Origin: an uncultured Lactobacillus sp.
Lineage (GTDB): Bacteria > Bacillota > Bacilli > Lactobacillales > Lactobacillaceae
Assembly: GCA_945281075.1 (NCBI GenBank)
Contig: CALYQE010000015.1
Span: 1-22,075, forward strand
DNA: 22,075 nucleotides
Direction: 5' to 3'
The position numbers and the translations under genes were made by a program. The notes beneath the pieces were generated by a model. It did no database searches and had not been told where the DNA came from. It saw nothing but the letters and a program-made list of their open reading frames with translations. This document shows, one piece after another, positions 1 to 7,954 of the stretch. Each line of letters begins with the position of its first letter. Position 1 is the first letter of the stretch.

Positions 1-31
1 ATTATATTTTTGAAAGGGTTGAATTTATTCC

Positions 32-391
32 ATGAGTATAAATTTAGGAAAAGAAATATGCCGTCGCAGGCGTGAACAAAAACTGACTCAGGAGGATCTC
101 GCTGAATTAAGCGATTTGTCAGTTAACTTTATTTCACGTTTAGAAAGAACTAAGAATCAAAATATTAGTATTCAAAAGCTCGACTCAATTGCACGCGCTT
201 TGAACACGACTACGCCTGATATTATTATGAATGCATACCGCTTTAAAGAAGTTAAGGTTGAAAATCATCATGATAATACACCTGTATTTATTAAAAAAGT
301 TATTAATGAACTAAGAAAAATGGATTCAGATAAAGCCGAAAGAGTATGTAAATCATTCATTATTTTGACTAAAGAAATAAATAGAGATTAA
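32..391 (+). CDS. XRE-family helix-turn-helix transcriptional regulator
   Basis: A 119-residue protein. Residues 5-60 form a Cro/C1-type helix-turn-helix: GKEICRRRREQKLTQEDLAE, then a recognition helix around SVNFISRLE, then the usual scaffold helix ending in ALNTT. It is therefore very likely a sequence-specific DNA-binding repressor or activator. The C-terminal half (about 70-119) is a charged helical tail with no domain I recognise, perhaps for dimerisation. A purine-rich GAAAGGG at 12-18 is the likely ribosome binding site, although its 13-nt spacing to the ATG is long. Upstream DNA lies outside the window, so its promoter and any divergent partner are not visible. It converges on ppaC through a shared terminator. 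Its target is unknown; it could control a neighbour to the left. Confidence 0.85.
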   Translation: MSINLGKEICRRRREQKLTQEDLAELSDLSVNFISRLERTKNQNISIQKLDSIARALNTTTPDIIMNAYRFKEVKVENHHDNTPVFIKKVINELRKMDSDKAERVCKSFIILTKEINRD

Positions 392-412
392 ACTATTATA
401 AATAAAAAAAGC

Positions 413-453
413 AAAAACGCGGAACAGGTTTCTTACCTACTCCGTGTTTTTTT
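413..453. terminator. Bidirectional intrinsic terminator between the XRE gene and ppaC
   Basis: The arms AAAACGCGGA and TCCGTGTTTT pair (one G-U), with an inner AGGT/ACCT helix. The stem is followed by T7 on the plus strand and by TTTTTGC then T7 on the minus strand. It can end both converging transcripts. Confidence 0.8.
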
Positions 454-464
454 GCGGTTAAATT

Positions 465-1397
465 TTAGCTATTAAATGCTTCTGTCAATGGCGGGATTAC
501 TTGCTTTTTACGCGATACAACTCCTGGCAAGCTAATCTCAGAATCTTTTACCTGACCAAAGGCTTTTTCAAATGCTGCTTTTGCATTATCAGAGCCAATT
601 ACTAAGGCAGTTGAATTAGAATCGAGAACATTGGTAATCAGCAACATAAAGAGGTCATAGCCTTCATCCTTTGCTGCTTCATTCATGGCCGTTAAGAAAG
701 CTTCTTTACGTTCCAGAGCTTCTGGCAGATCAACCACGTTAATTTGCGCAACCCGGGCCTTCTTGCCATTTAAATCAAAGCTCTTGGCATCTAAATCAAT
801 TAATTCTTCTTCAGACTTGCTGACAATGTTGGTACCGGCTTTCAGCTCTTCCAAACCGTACTTTTCATAATCAACATCAGCAATCTTGGCCAAAGCTGTG
901 ACTGCTTCTTTATCTTCATCTGTAGTTGTTGGTGACTTCAAAAGCAATGTGTCAGAAATGATTGCTGAAAGCATTATACCAGCAATATTTTGAGGAACAT
1001 CGACGCCATAGTGCTGATAAAGGCGCCACATGATCGTACTGGTACATCCTACTGGTGCAGCCAGGTAAAACAAAGGCAGACTAGTATTGAAATTCATAAT
1101 TCGATGGTGATCAACCACATGTGTTACTGTCACTTGGTCAATGTCAGCAACGCTTTGTTGCGGTTCATTGTGGTCAACCAGCATAACCTTGTCAACTTCA
1201 TTTGCTGCAGTCTTAATTACCCGCGGTGCTTCGAAACCGAATTTTTGCAATGCAAATGCAGTTTCATCATTGACCTCACCTAGTGCCACTGCTTCAGTGT
1301 TGTAGCCTAATTTATTTTGCAGGTATGAATAAGCAATCGCAGTGCCAATTGCATCTGTATCTGGATTTTGGTGACCAAAAATCAACTCTTTTTCCAT
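465..1397 (-). CDS. ppaC: Manganese-dependent inorganic pyrophosphatase (family II)
   Basis: A 310-residue cytoplasmic enzyme that hydrolyses pyrophosphate to phosphate and so pulls biosynthetic reactions (nucleic acid, tRNA charging) forward. It belongs to the DHH phosphoesterase superfamily. The metal ligands sit at the positions usual for the family: H9, D13 and D15 (in GHQNPDTDA), D75 (LVDHN), H97-H98 (VVDHHR) and D149 (IISDT). The C-terminal SRKKQ motif (about 295-299), which binds substrate phosphate, is present, so both domains are complete. The ATG is preceded by AGAGGA at good spacing. It lies 71 nt downstream of the LysR gene on the same strand; that gap holds a large palindrome and a possible -10, so ppaC may have its own promoter. 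No regulatory CBS domains are present, so this is the simple, unregulated form. Confidence 0.97.
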   Translation of the reverse strand: MEKELIFGHQNPDTDAIGTAIAYSYLQNKLGYNTEAVALGEVNDETAFALQKFGFEAPRVIKTAANEVDKVMLVDHNEPQQSVADIDQVTVTHVVDHHRIMNFNTSLPLFYLAAPVGCTSTIMWRLYQHYGVDVPQNIAGIMLSAIISDTLLLKSPTTTDEDKEAVTALAKIADVDYEKYGLEELKAGTNIVSKSEEELIDLDAKSFDLNGKKARVAQINVVDLPEALERKEAFLTAMNEAAKDEGYDLFMLLITNVLDSNSTALVIGSDNAKAAFEKAFGQVKDSEISLPGVVSRKKQVIPPLTEAFNS

Positions 1398-1421
1398 TAA
1401 TTTTCCTCTTTTTTCTCTTAA

Positions 1422-1450
1422 ATTATCTTTTCTAATCAGTTTACCTAATT
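1422..1450 (-). promoter_or_regulatory. Possible ppaC promoter (-10 GATAAT, poor -35)
   Basis: GATAAT on the minus strand at 1422-1427, with its -35 position (1445-1450, 17-nt spacer) falling inside the 1441-1465 palindrome and not resembling TTGACA. The transcript would start about 20-25 nt before the AGAGGA ribosome binding site. The weak -35 suggests an activator, or the site may not be a promoter. Confidence 0.3.
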
Positions 1451-1465
1451 AAGTTAATTAGATAA
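1441..1465. repeat. 25-bp near-perfect palindrome upstream of ppaC, possible operator
   Basis: The perfect core CTAATTAA-G-TTAATTAG spans 1445-1461. The outer TTA (1441-1443) and TAA (1463-1465) also pair, with one mismatch at 1444/1462. The one-base centre is unsuited to a stable RNA hairpin and no T-tract follows, so a dimeric protein binding site fits better than a terminator. Confidence 0.6.
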
Positions 1466-1468
1466 AGC

Positions 1469-2404
1469 TTATTTATTCAAGAATTTTTGAAACTCCGTCA
1501 AGAAATTGCTGATTCGCGGAACGTCTTTTTTGCCTTTACGGTAGATAACCGAGGTTGAGAACTTCCTGTCATTTTCGATATATACCGGGGTCAAATTAAT
1601 CATCTTTTTATGCAATTGGTAATAAGAGTCACTAATAAAAGTATCGTAGTCTGTTTCTTCCGCCGTTTCAAGCAGCTGCTTGGTGGAAGAAAAACTTAAT
1701 GGCACTTTCAAGCCGTTCTTAGCATTGATCTTATTACCAAATTTTTCCTTCATAATTTGGGTTAAATAAAAACTATCGGGATACGCTACCCACTTGCGAT
1801 TATTAAATTCCTCAACTGGATAGGCTTTTCCACTCTCAGCATTTTTATCATGAGTTAAAACCGTCAGTCGATCTTCACAAACCTTCATGTATTCATACTG
1901 ATTATGAAGGTTAAGCTGACTCTTTTTCGTATTGTTAGGTACATAGATTAAAGCTAGATCAATTAAGTTATTATCCAAGCTATACAACAGGTCTTTACGG
2001 TTAAAATAATTAACACTAATTGTGATCTCCGGAAAATTCGCGTTAAATTCAAGCAAAAAATGGCGCAAAGATTCCGAATTGACACTATCCAAAACACCAA
2101 TCGAGATATTCCCTTTGTCAGCTTGCGTAAACTCTTGAATATCACTAACGACTGCATTAATTGTTCCAAGAAGCTTAACTGCCCCTGTTTGTAATTGTTT
2201 GCCCGCTTCTGTCAAATAGAGTTTTTTACCCATTTGTCCAAATAGCGGTGTACCGATCGCATGCTCTAATTTTTTGATTTGTTGGGTTAAAGCAGGCTGA
2301 GTGATACCAAGAATTTGAGCAGCTTGAGTATAATTCATGGTATCAATCAGTTGTAAAAAATAATGTAAAGACTTTGTTGAGAGTATTGTATCTGTTTTAG
2401 GCAT
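1469..2404 (-). CDS. LysR-family transcriptional regulator
   Basis: A 311-residue protein. The N-terminal winged helix-turn-helix occupies about residues 9-68 (HYFLQLIDTMNYTQAAQILG, then the recognition helix around TQPALTQQIKKLE, and the typical PLFGQMGKKLYLTEAG wing). A linker helix follows, then a periplasmic-binding-protein-like effector domain from about residue 96 (GNISIGVLDSVNSE...). Length is normal for the family. The regulated genes and ligand cannot be read from the sequence. It is not divergent from a metabolic gene as many LysR genes are: parC lies behind it and ppaC ahead, both on the same strand. It has its own promoter (TTGACA-N17-GATAAT). The start ATG has AGAAGGA at about 9 nt. 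Confidence 0.93.
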   Translation of the reverse strand: MPKTDTILSTKSLHYFLQLIDTMNYTQAAQILGITQPALTQQIKKLEHAIGTPLFGQMGKKLYLTEAGKQLQTGAVKLLGTINAVVSDIQEFTQADKGNISIGVLDSVNSESLRHFLLEFNANFPEITISVNYFNRKDLLYSLDNNLIDLALIYVPNNTKKSQLNLHNQYEYMKVCEDRLTVLTHDKNAESGKAYPVEEFNNRKWVAYPDSFYLTQIMKEKFGNKINAKNGLKVPLSFSSTKQLLETAEETDYDTFISDSYYQLHKKMINLTPVYIENDRKFSTSVIYRKGKKDVPRISNFLTEFQKFLNK

Positions 2405-2453
2405 ATAAATTAATCCTTCTATCTTAACAATAATATAACTCTATTTATATGCT

Positions 2454-2482
2454 ATTATCGATCAAAAAATAATCCCTGTCAA
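2454..2482 (-). promoter_or_regulatory. Sigma-A promoter of the LysR-type gene
   Basis: On the minus strand TTGACA (2477-2482), a 17-nt spacer and GATAAT (2454-2459). Both boxes are near consensus, giving a leader of roughly 45 nt before the ATG at 2404. Confidence 0.75.
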
Positions 2483-2500
2483 AGTTATTTAATTTTTTGC

Positions 2501-2521
2501 AAAAAAATACCAAATTTGTAT
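2501..2521 (-). terminator. Weak possible terminator after parC
   Basis: On the minus strand ATAC and GTAT can pair around an AT-rich loop, followed by seven T residues. The stem is only 4 bp plus a few inner A-T pairs, so it is at best inefficient. No better terminator is visible between parC and the LysR gene. Confidence 0.25.
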
Positions 2522-2534
2522 GAATTTATAAAAA

Positions 2535-4988
2535 TCATTGTGAAGAAAATGGTTTCCCAATGCCTAAGCTAATAGGTATTCCATCACTCGTTGTATCTAC
2601 AACGAAGGAACCGTTTGAATAACGATCACCCAAAGGAAATTCATTGGTATGTAATTTTATTTTTCGCTTGCTACTGGTGGTGATAATTAACGTGTGATCT
2701 TGACCATAAGAGGTTAAAGCAGCTACGCGATGAGGATTATTTTTCAATTCCCGCAACACTAAAACGCCACGCTTAGCCCGTGATACTTTATTAATCAAGT
2801 TAGCTTTAAACTGCTTAAAAGCCCCACGTTGGGTAACGATCCCCACCCGCACTTTATCTATATATTCTTGCTTAATTAAAATATAGTAAACAATAAAATC
2901 ATCATCTTTGAGGTTAACAGCTTTCACTCCAGCTGCTTTAGCACCTGATTCCGGCACTTCACTCACATCATAGCGGACGGCATAAGCATTATGGGTAAAC
3001 AAAATAATTTCGGTGTTGGCATCTGGTTTTAGCAGATCAACGCGAACTACCTTGCTGTCAGCCTTTTTCATTTTAATTGCCGTAATTGCACGGGAGCGAT
3101 AAGTTCTCGTTGGTTGCAAGTTGGCCATCTGCAACTGCTTAATATAGCCATCATCAGTTGCAAGCAGGAAATTAAGGTCTTGATTGAGCCCCGCAAAATC
3201 AAAGACACGGATAATCTGCTCCTCGCTACTTAAACCAATTTCTTGCGACAAGTGCTGACCGGTATCCTTCCATTTGGTTTCAATCAGTTCATTAACTGGA
3301 CGATAGATAACATTACCATGGTTAGTAAACAGGTAAAGATTGGTCAAAGTCGACGTTGTCTTTTCAAAGACTACTTCATCCCCATCCGGCAAGCCATTGT
3401 CTGCATCATCGCTTGACTGCCATGATCTTAATGATGACCGCTTCAAATATCCGTCACGACTAATCAATACCCTTACTTGCTCATCAGCAACTAAGGCCTT
3501 TTCATCAATCTGAATTTTCGCGGTTTCAGTCGAAATTTCGGTTCTTCGCGGATTGCCAAATTCCTTTTTAACCTGCGACAGTTCCTTGATGATTTCTTTG
3601 TCTAGTTCCTGCGAATTGGATAAAAGCAGACTATAGCGATCAATTTGCTTTTCAAGGTCGGCTTGTTCGGCCACCAGTGCATTCACATCAGTATTAGTTA
3701 AACGGTAAAGTTGCAAAGAAACAATTGCTTCTGCCTGACGCTCTGTAAAGCCAAACTTTTTCGACAGGTTTTGCTTTGCCTCGGTCTTGTTTTTGGATGC
3801 CCGAATGACTTTAATTACTTCATCCAAAATATCCATTGCATGAATTAAGCCTTGGATAATCTCCAAACGATTTTCTGCTTTAGTCAAATCATATTTGGTT
3901 CTTTTGGTTAAAACATCTTTTTCATGCTCAAGATATGAAGCTAAAACATGCTTCAAGCCTACCTGCATTGGAGTCATATGGTCAATTGCAACCATATTGA
4001 AGTTATAAGAAACCTGCAACTCGGTATTTTTATAAAGGTAATTTAAAATATTTTCCGCATCAGCACCCTTTTTCAGTTCAATCACAATCGACAAGCCGTG
4101 GCGATCAGTTTCATCACGAACTTCGGCAATCCCGTCAATTTCTTTATTTAACCGAATTTCATCAATTTTCTTGACCAGCAATGCTTTATTAACTGCATAA
4201 GGAATCTCGGTAACGACAATCTCTTCACGGTGACCGTGAATTTCCTGCGTCGTTGCTTTGGCACGAACCTGGATCCGTCCTCGACCCGTTTCATATGCCT
4301 CCTTGAGTCCCTTTTGCCCCATGACAATTGCGCCAGTAGGAAAATCGGGACCTTTCACGAATTTCATTAAATCAGCTAGAGTAGCATCCGGATGCTTCAA
4401 CAAATAAATTGTCGCGTCAATTACCTCGGTTAAGTTATGCGGTGGAATTTCCGTGGCATAACCGGCCGAAATTCCGGTTGAGCCATTGACCAACAGATTA
4501 GGAAAACGGACAGGCAAAACGGTCGGCTCATACTCCGTATCATCGAAGTTGAGTACCATTTTGACCGTATCTTTATCGATGTCTTGCAAAAGCATATTAG
4601 AGATTTTGCTTAGTCTCGACTCGGTATAACGCATGGCCGCCGGACCATCACCATCCATGGACCCATTATTTCCGTGCATTTCAACCAGTGTCTCCCGCAT
4701 TTTCCAATTTTGGGATAAGTGAACTAATGCACCATAAATCGAGCTGTCGCCGTGCGGGTGAAAATTACCCATGATGTTACCAACAGCCTTGGCTGCCTTT
4801 TTAAAAGGCTTATCATACGTGTTGCCATCCCTGTACATCGCATACAGGATTCTTCTTTGTACCGGTTTTAAACCGTCACGAACATCAGGCAGGGCCCGCT
4901 CTTGAATTATGTACTTCGAGTAACGCCCAAAACGTTCACCCATGACCTGCTCAAGGGGCATTTCACGAATTCGTTCTTTTGTAGCCAT
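2535..4988 (-). CDS. parC: DNA topoisomerase IV subunit A
   Basis: An 817-residue subunit that breaks and rejoins DNA in the ParC2ParE2 complex and decatenates daughter chromosomes. The N-terminal winged-helix/tower region carries the catalytic tyrosine Y121 (AAMRYTESRLSKI) and the conserved HPHGDSSIYGALVHLSQ segment (77-93). The C-terminal part (about 500-805) shows repeated blades of a beta-pinwheel (VRVLISRDGYLKR, NLYLFTNHGNVIY, NFLLATDDGYIKQ and so on). There is no QRRGGKG GyrA box, which supports ParC over GyrA, as does pairing with parE. It begins 12 nt after parE, and its ribosome binding site (AAAGAGG) overlaps the parE stop, so translation is probably coupled. The quinolone-region acidic residue is replaced by Gly86. 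Confidence 0.97.
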   Translation of the reverse strand: MATKERIREMPLEQVMGERFGRYSKYIIQERALPDVRDGLKPVQRRILYAMYRDGNTYDKPFKKAAKAVGNIMGNFHPHGDSSIYGALVHLSQNWKMRETLVEMHGNNGSMDGDGPAAMRYTESRLSKISNMLLQDIDKDTVKMVLNFDDTEYEPTVLPVRFPNLLVNGSTGISAGYATEIPPHNLTEVIDATIYLLKHPDATLADLMKFVKGPDFPTGAIVMGQKGLKEAYETGRGRIQVRAKATTQEIHGHREEIVVTEIPYAVNKALLVKKIDEIRLNKEIDGIAEVRDETDRHGLSIVIELKKGADAENILNYLYKNTELQVSYNFNMVAIDHMTPMQVGLKHVLASYLEHEKDVLTKRTKYDLTKAENRLEIIQGLIHAMDILDEVIKVIRASKNKTEAKQNLSKKFGFTERQAEAIVSLQLYRLTNTDVNALVAEQADLEKQIDRYSLLLSNSQELDKEIIKELSQVKKEFGNPRRTEISTETAKIQIDEKALVADEQVRVLISRDGYLKRSSLRSWQSSDDADNGLPDGDEVVFEKTTSTLTNLYLFTNHGNVIYRPVNELIETKWKDTGQHLSQEIGLSSEEQIIRVFDFAGLNQDLNFLLATDDGYIKQLQMANLQPTRTYRSRAITAIKMKKADSKVVRVDLLKPDANTEIILFTHNAYAVRYDVSEVPESGAKAAGVKAVNLKDDDFIVYYILIKQEYIDKVRVGIVTQRGAFKQFKANLINKVSRAKRGVLVLRELKNNPHRVAALTSYGQDHTLIITTSSKRKIKLHTNEFPLGDRYSNGSFVVDTTSDGIPISLGIGKPFSSQ

Positions 4989-5000
4989 TAATTAACCTCT

Positions 5001-6959
5001 TTACTCATTTTCTTCTTCTAAAATGGAAACATTCTCGCCCAGCCTGAACTTAACATTTTCTTCAATCCATTTTCTTCTGGCGTCGACTTTATCACCCATT
5101 AAAGTAGTCACGCGGCGCTCGGCCAAGGCAGCGTCGTCAATTTTTACGCGAATCAGCATTCTGGATTCAGGATTCATTGTTGTTTGCCAAAGCTGCTCGG
5201 CATTCATTTCACCCAATCCTTTGAAACGCTGCAAGGTATATCCTCGTCCCATGCGTTCCTCATCAGCCGTTAATTCTTCATCGGTCCAAGAATACTTAAC
5301 TTGCGTACTCTTGCCCTTGCCCTTTTGCAGACGATATAAAGGAGGCAGTGCAATATAGATTTTGCCGCTTTCAATCATTGGCCGCATATAGCGGTAAAAG
5401 AAAGTTAACAGTAAAATCTGAATGTGCGCCCCATCGTCGTCGGCGTCAGTCATGATGATAACTTTATCGTAGTTGGAGTCTTCAACGTTAAATTCAGTAC
5501 CAACTCCGGCACCAATGGTGTAGATCATCGTATTGATTTCTTCATTTTTGAAAATGTCCTGTAGTTTTGCCTTTTGGGTATTCAAAACTTTTCCACGTAA
5601 TGGCAAAATCGCTTGGAATCTCCGGTCACGTCCTTGTTTAGCTGATCCGCCGGCTGAATCCCCTTCGACCAAAAAGAGTTCATTCTTCTTGGGATTACGG
5701 GACTGAGCAGGCGTCAGTTTACCAGAAAGGACTTCTTTTTTGCGTCGTTTTTTACCATTTCTGGTTTCGTTACGCGCTTTTTTTGCTGCTTCACGAGCAT
5801 CCCGCGCACGTTGAGCCTTTTTCACTAGCTCCTGGGCCAGCTCACCATTTTCCATTAAATAGTAAGACATTTTTTCATAGACGATGGCATCAACGACGGA
5901 CCGCGCCTGCGGCGTTCCCAGCTTGCCCTTTGTCTGGCCCTCGAACTCTAGCTGCTCTTCAGGAATCTTAACTGATAAAACTGCACTCAAACCTTCACGA
6001 TAATCTGAGCCATCAATATTTTTATCTTTTTTACCCAGCAACCCCTGTTTTTTGGCATAGTCATTAAACGCACGGGTAAAACCGCTACGAGCACCTACTT
6101 CATGCGTACCACCATCGGCCGTTCGCACATTGTTAACAAATGAAACTAGGCTTTCCGAATAACTATCACTGTATTGACCACTGAATTCGACTTCAATTTC
6201 ATCCTGCTTACCAGCGAAGTAAAACACATCGTTTAAGGTATCCTTACCTTCGTTTAAATAGGACACAAAGGACTCTATCCCATTGTCATATTTAAAGTCA
6301 TCATGATGCCCAGGAACCCGTTCATCCGTTAAAACAAACCGAACGCCCTTCAATAAAAAGGCCGATTCTCGAATACGCTCCTGGATCGTTTCGTACTTAT
6401 ACCTGGTCGTCGAAAAAATAGTTTCATCGGGTTTAAAGGTAATTGTAGTTCCGGTCTTTTCTGTCGTCTTGCCGATGCGCTTTAAAGTGCCGATCGGGTG
6501 TCCGCCATCCTTAAATTCTTCTTCATAAAGAATGCCGTCACGAACAACTTTCACGTCCATATAGCTGGAAAGAGCATTGACCACTGAAGAACCTACTCCG
6601 TGCAAGCCACCTGAAGTTTTATAGTTTTGTTCAGTGAACTTACCGCCGGCATGTAAAACAGTTAGAATAACCTCGATAGTGGGTCTACCGGACTTATGCA
6701 TTCCTGTCGGCATTCCACGACCAAAGTCGCGCACTGTCACACTGTTATCTTGATGGATCGCCACATCAATTTCTTGACCAAAACCAGCCATGGCTTCGTC
6801 AACAGAGTTGTCGACGATTTCATAGACCAATTGATTCAATCCATGAATGTCAGTAGATCCAATGTACATTCCAGGTCGCTTGCGTACCGCTTCCAAACCT
6901 TGCAGAATCTGGATCGACGAGTCATCATAAGAATTTGCTTTTTTATTTGCTTTTGCCAA
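5001..6959 (-). CDS. parE: DNA topoisomerase IV subunit B
   Basis: A 652-residue ATPase subunit. The GHKL ATP-binding domain shows E47 and N51 (YEIVDNSVDEA), D78-GRGMP, and the glycine-rich lid GGLHGVGSSVVNAL (117-130). A transducer domain follows. The C-terminal TOPRIM region has LVEGDSAGGSAKQGRDR and the metal-binding DADDDGAHI, ending with the conserved YTLQRFKGLGEM segment. The length and the direct link to parC favour ParE over GyrB. GGAGG sits about 7 nt before the ATG at 6959. It is the first gene of the parE-parC operon, transcribed from a promoter that overlaps the plsY promoter. Confidence 0.97.
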   Translation of the reverse strand: MAKANKKANSYDDSSIQILQGLEAVRKRPGMYIGSTDIHGLNQLVYEIVDNSVDEAMAGFGQEIDVAIHQDNSVTVRDFGRGMPTGMHKSGRPTIEVILTVLHAGGKFTEQNYKTSGGLHGVGSSVVNALSSYMDVKVVRDGILYEEEFKDGGHPIGTLKRIGKTTEKTGTTITFKPDETIFSTTRYKYETIQERIRESAFLLKGVRFVLTDERVPGHHDDFKYDNGIESFVSYLNEGKDTLNDVFYFAGKQDEIEVEFSGQYSDSYSESLVSFVNNVRTADGGTHEVGARSGFTRAFNDYAKKQGLLGKKDKNIDGSDYREGLSAVLSVKIPEEQLEFEGQTKGKLGTPQARSVVDAIVYEKMSYYLMENGELAQELVKKAQRARDAREAAKKARNETRNGKKRRKKEVLSGKLTPAQSRNPKKNELFLVEGDSAGGSAKQGRDRRFQAILPLRGKVLNTQKAKLQDIFKNEEINTMIYTIGAGVGTEFNVEDSNYDKVIIMTDADDDGAHIQILLLTFFYRYMRPMIESGKIYIALPPLYRLQKGKGKSTQVKYSWTDEELTADEERMGRGYTLQRFKGLGEMNAEQLWQTTMNPESRMLIRVKIDDAALAERRVTTLMGDKVDARRKWIEENVKFRLGENVSILEEENE

Positions 6960-7002
6960 GTAAACTCCTCCAGTTTAAATCATTTCGTCTTTTTAATCCT
7001 CA

Positions 7003-7011
7003 AATATAGCA
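7003..7011 (-). promoter_or_regulatory. parE-parC promoter (extended -10)
   Basis: On the minus strand TGC-TATATT (7011 down to 7003), an extended -10 with no recognisable -35 at the expected position (AAAGCT). It gives a leader of about 35 nt. Confidence 0.5.
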
Positions 7012-7016
7012 ATTTT

Positions 7017-7025
7017 TGATAAAAT
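7017..7025 (+). promoter_or_regulatory. plsY promoter (extended -10)
   Basis: TGA-TAAAAT at 7017-7025, an extended -10 lacking a TTGACA-like -35. The start point would be near 7032, about 23 nt before the ATG. It is back-to-back with the parE promoter. Confidence 0.5.
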
Positions 7026-7054
7026 AGCTTTAGTAACTAAGGAAGTAGAACAAC

Positions 7055-7690
7055 ATGATCAATCTTAAATTAATTCTGGTATTTATTCTAGCATACTTAA
7101 TCGGATCGTTCCCGACCGGTGTAATCATCGGAAAAATATTTTTTGCGGAAGATATTCGCAATTATGGCTCCGGCAATATCGGTACCACTAACTCTTTTCG
7201 GGTATTCGGTCCCTTTGCTGGTAGCGTTGTTTTGGTACTAGATGTTTTGAAAGGAACTTTAGGGACGGTTTTACCCCGTTTATTTCACATTACGGAACCA
7301 AAATATTTAATGTTGATTTCTGGCGGTTTTGCAATCTTAGGCCACACTTTTTCAATTTTTCTTAAATTTAAAGGTGGCAAGGCCGTTGCGACCAGTGCCG
7401 GCCTCTTTTTAGGCTATAACCTGAAATTTTTTGCAATTTGTGCCGCCATCTTTCTTCCTCTGCTATTTATTACCTCATATGTCAGTTTATCCAGTCTAAT
7501 TGCCGTCGTCCTGATTTTTATAACAACCTTTTTCTTTCACGACCTCTTTCTCGAAGTGATTGTTGGCTGCATCATGGTTATTCTTTTTATCAGACACCGG
7601 AGCAACATTCACCGATTAATTCATCATGAAGAAAATATAATTCACTTTGGACTATGGTATTGGTACAAAAAAAGACATCATAAGTTATAA
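7055..7690 (+). CDS. plsY: Acyl-phosphate:glycerol-3-phosphate acyltransferase
   Basis: A 211-residue integral membrane enzyme that transfers an acyl group from acyl-phosphate to glycerol-3-phosphate, giving lysophosphatidic acid, the first step of phospholipid synthesis in Firmicutes. The three family motifs are visible: GSGNIGTTNSFRVFG (about 38-52), the GHTFSIFLKFKGGKAVATS block (about 97-115), and a C-terminal motif region around FIRHRSNIHRL. Several hydrophobic helices fit the five-helix topology. AAGGAAG at 7039-7045 lies 9 nt before the ATG. It is monocistronic: divergent promoter on the left, strong terminator on the right. PlsY next to parE is a common arrangement in Firmicutes. Confidence 0.95.
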   Translation: MINLKLILVFILAYLIGSFPTGVIIGKIFFAEDIRNYGSGNIGTTNSFRVFGPFAGSVVLVLDVLKGTLGTVLPRLFHITEPKYLMLISGGFAILGHTFSIFLKFKGGKAVATSAGLFLGYNLKFFAICAAIFLPLLFITSYVSLSSLIAVVLIFITTFFFHDLFLEVIVGCIMVILFIRHRSNIHRLIHHEENIIHFGLWYWYKKRHHKL

Positions 7691-7694
7691 AAAA

Positions 7695-7730
7695 TAAAGC
7701 TAGCCAGTAATTAAGTTGCTAGCTTTTATA
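7695..7730 (+). terminator. Intrinsic terminator of plsY
   Basis: A perfect 9-bp stem AAAGCTAGC (7696-7704)/GCTAGCTTT (7718-7726) with a 13-nt loop and a short T-run, starting 5 nt after the plsY stop. Confidence 0.8.
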
Positions 7731-7772
7731 TTATAGCCGCTTAGAACTAATGTTCGCAAGTAGAAATTAATC

Positions 7773-7784
7773 AAGGGATCCCTT
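7773..7784. repeat. 12-bp perfect palindrome
   Basis: AAGGGATCCCTT inside an AT-rich context (AATTAA to the left, AATTTT to the right). It could be an operator half-site pair or a small hairpin with a GATC loop. No function can be assigned. Confidence 0.4.
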
Positions 7785-7807
7785 AATTTTCTGTTCAAAA
7801 TTACAGC

Positions 7808-7845
7808 AAAAAGGCGCCAGGCTGCTTTAAGCAGCTTGACGTCTT
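7808..7845 (-). terminator. Intrinsic terminator hairpin in the plsY-epimerase gap
   Basis: Arms 7811-7825 and 7831-7845 form a 15-bp stem around TTTAA. On the minus strand it has two A·C mismatches and is followed by TTTTT. On the plus strand pairing is better (two G-U, one mismatch) but the T-run is poor. It is probably the terminator of a minus-strand transcript from about 7950, and may also back up plsY termination. Confidence 0.6.
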
Positions 7846-7851
7846 TAGTTA

Positions 7852-7944
7852 TTAAATCTTCTGATACTGCATAAGCATAAAAGACAAGATAAACATAGCA
7901 TACGTCATTAATATAATGAAAAAACTGGCCGCTTTTCCAAGCAA
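7852..7944 (-). CDS. Candidate 30-residue single-pass membrane peptide
   Basis: An open frame in an otherwise gene-free gap. It reads Leu/Met-Leu-Gly-Lys, then an uninterrupted hydrophobic stretch (AASFFIILMTYAMFILSFML), and ends MQYQKI. That is the shape of one transmembrane helix flanked by lysines. The start is uncertain: TTG at 7942-7944 follows AAGGA (7949-7953), but the spacing of 4 nt is short; another TTG lies at 7957-7959 and an ATG at 7906-7908. It is bracketed by a possible promoter (7955-7983) and a terminator (7808-7845) on the same strand. I recognise no family. The alternative is a non-coding small RNA of about 140 nt. Confidence 0.3.
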   Translation of the reverse strand: MLGKAASFFIILMTYAMFILSFMLMQYQKI

Positions 7945-7954
7945 ATGGTCCTTA

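Noticed and set aside
1441..1465. Palindrome as terminator of the LysR gene
   Set aside because: A one-base centre and no following T-run make a working RNA terminator unlikely.
4700..4760. Treating the ParC Gly86 as an acquired resistance mutation
   Set aside because: Without relatives to compare, a lineage-wide native residue is at least as likely; reported only as an oddity.
5783..5971. Plus-strand open frames inside parE, hslU, hslV, topA and trmFO
   Set aside because: They lie antisense to well-conserved genes, lack ribosome binding sites, and encode compositionally odd peptides; they are shadows of the real codons.
7852..7944. Type I toxin (small hydrophobic peptide with antisense antitoxin)
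   Set aside because: The peptide shape fits, but I find no convincing plus-strand antitoxin promoter overlapping it, so a toxin label is not justified.
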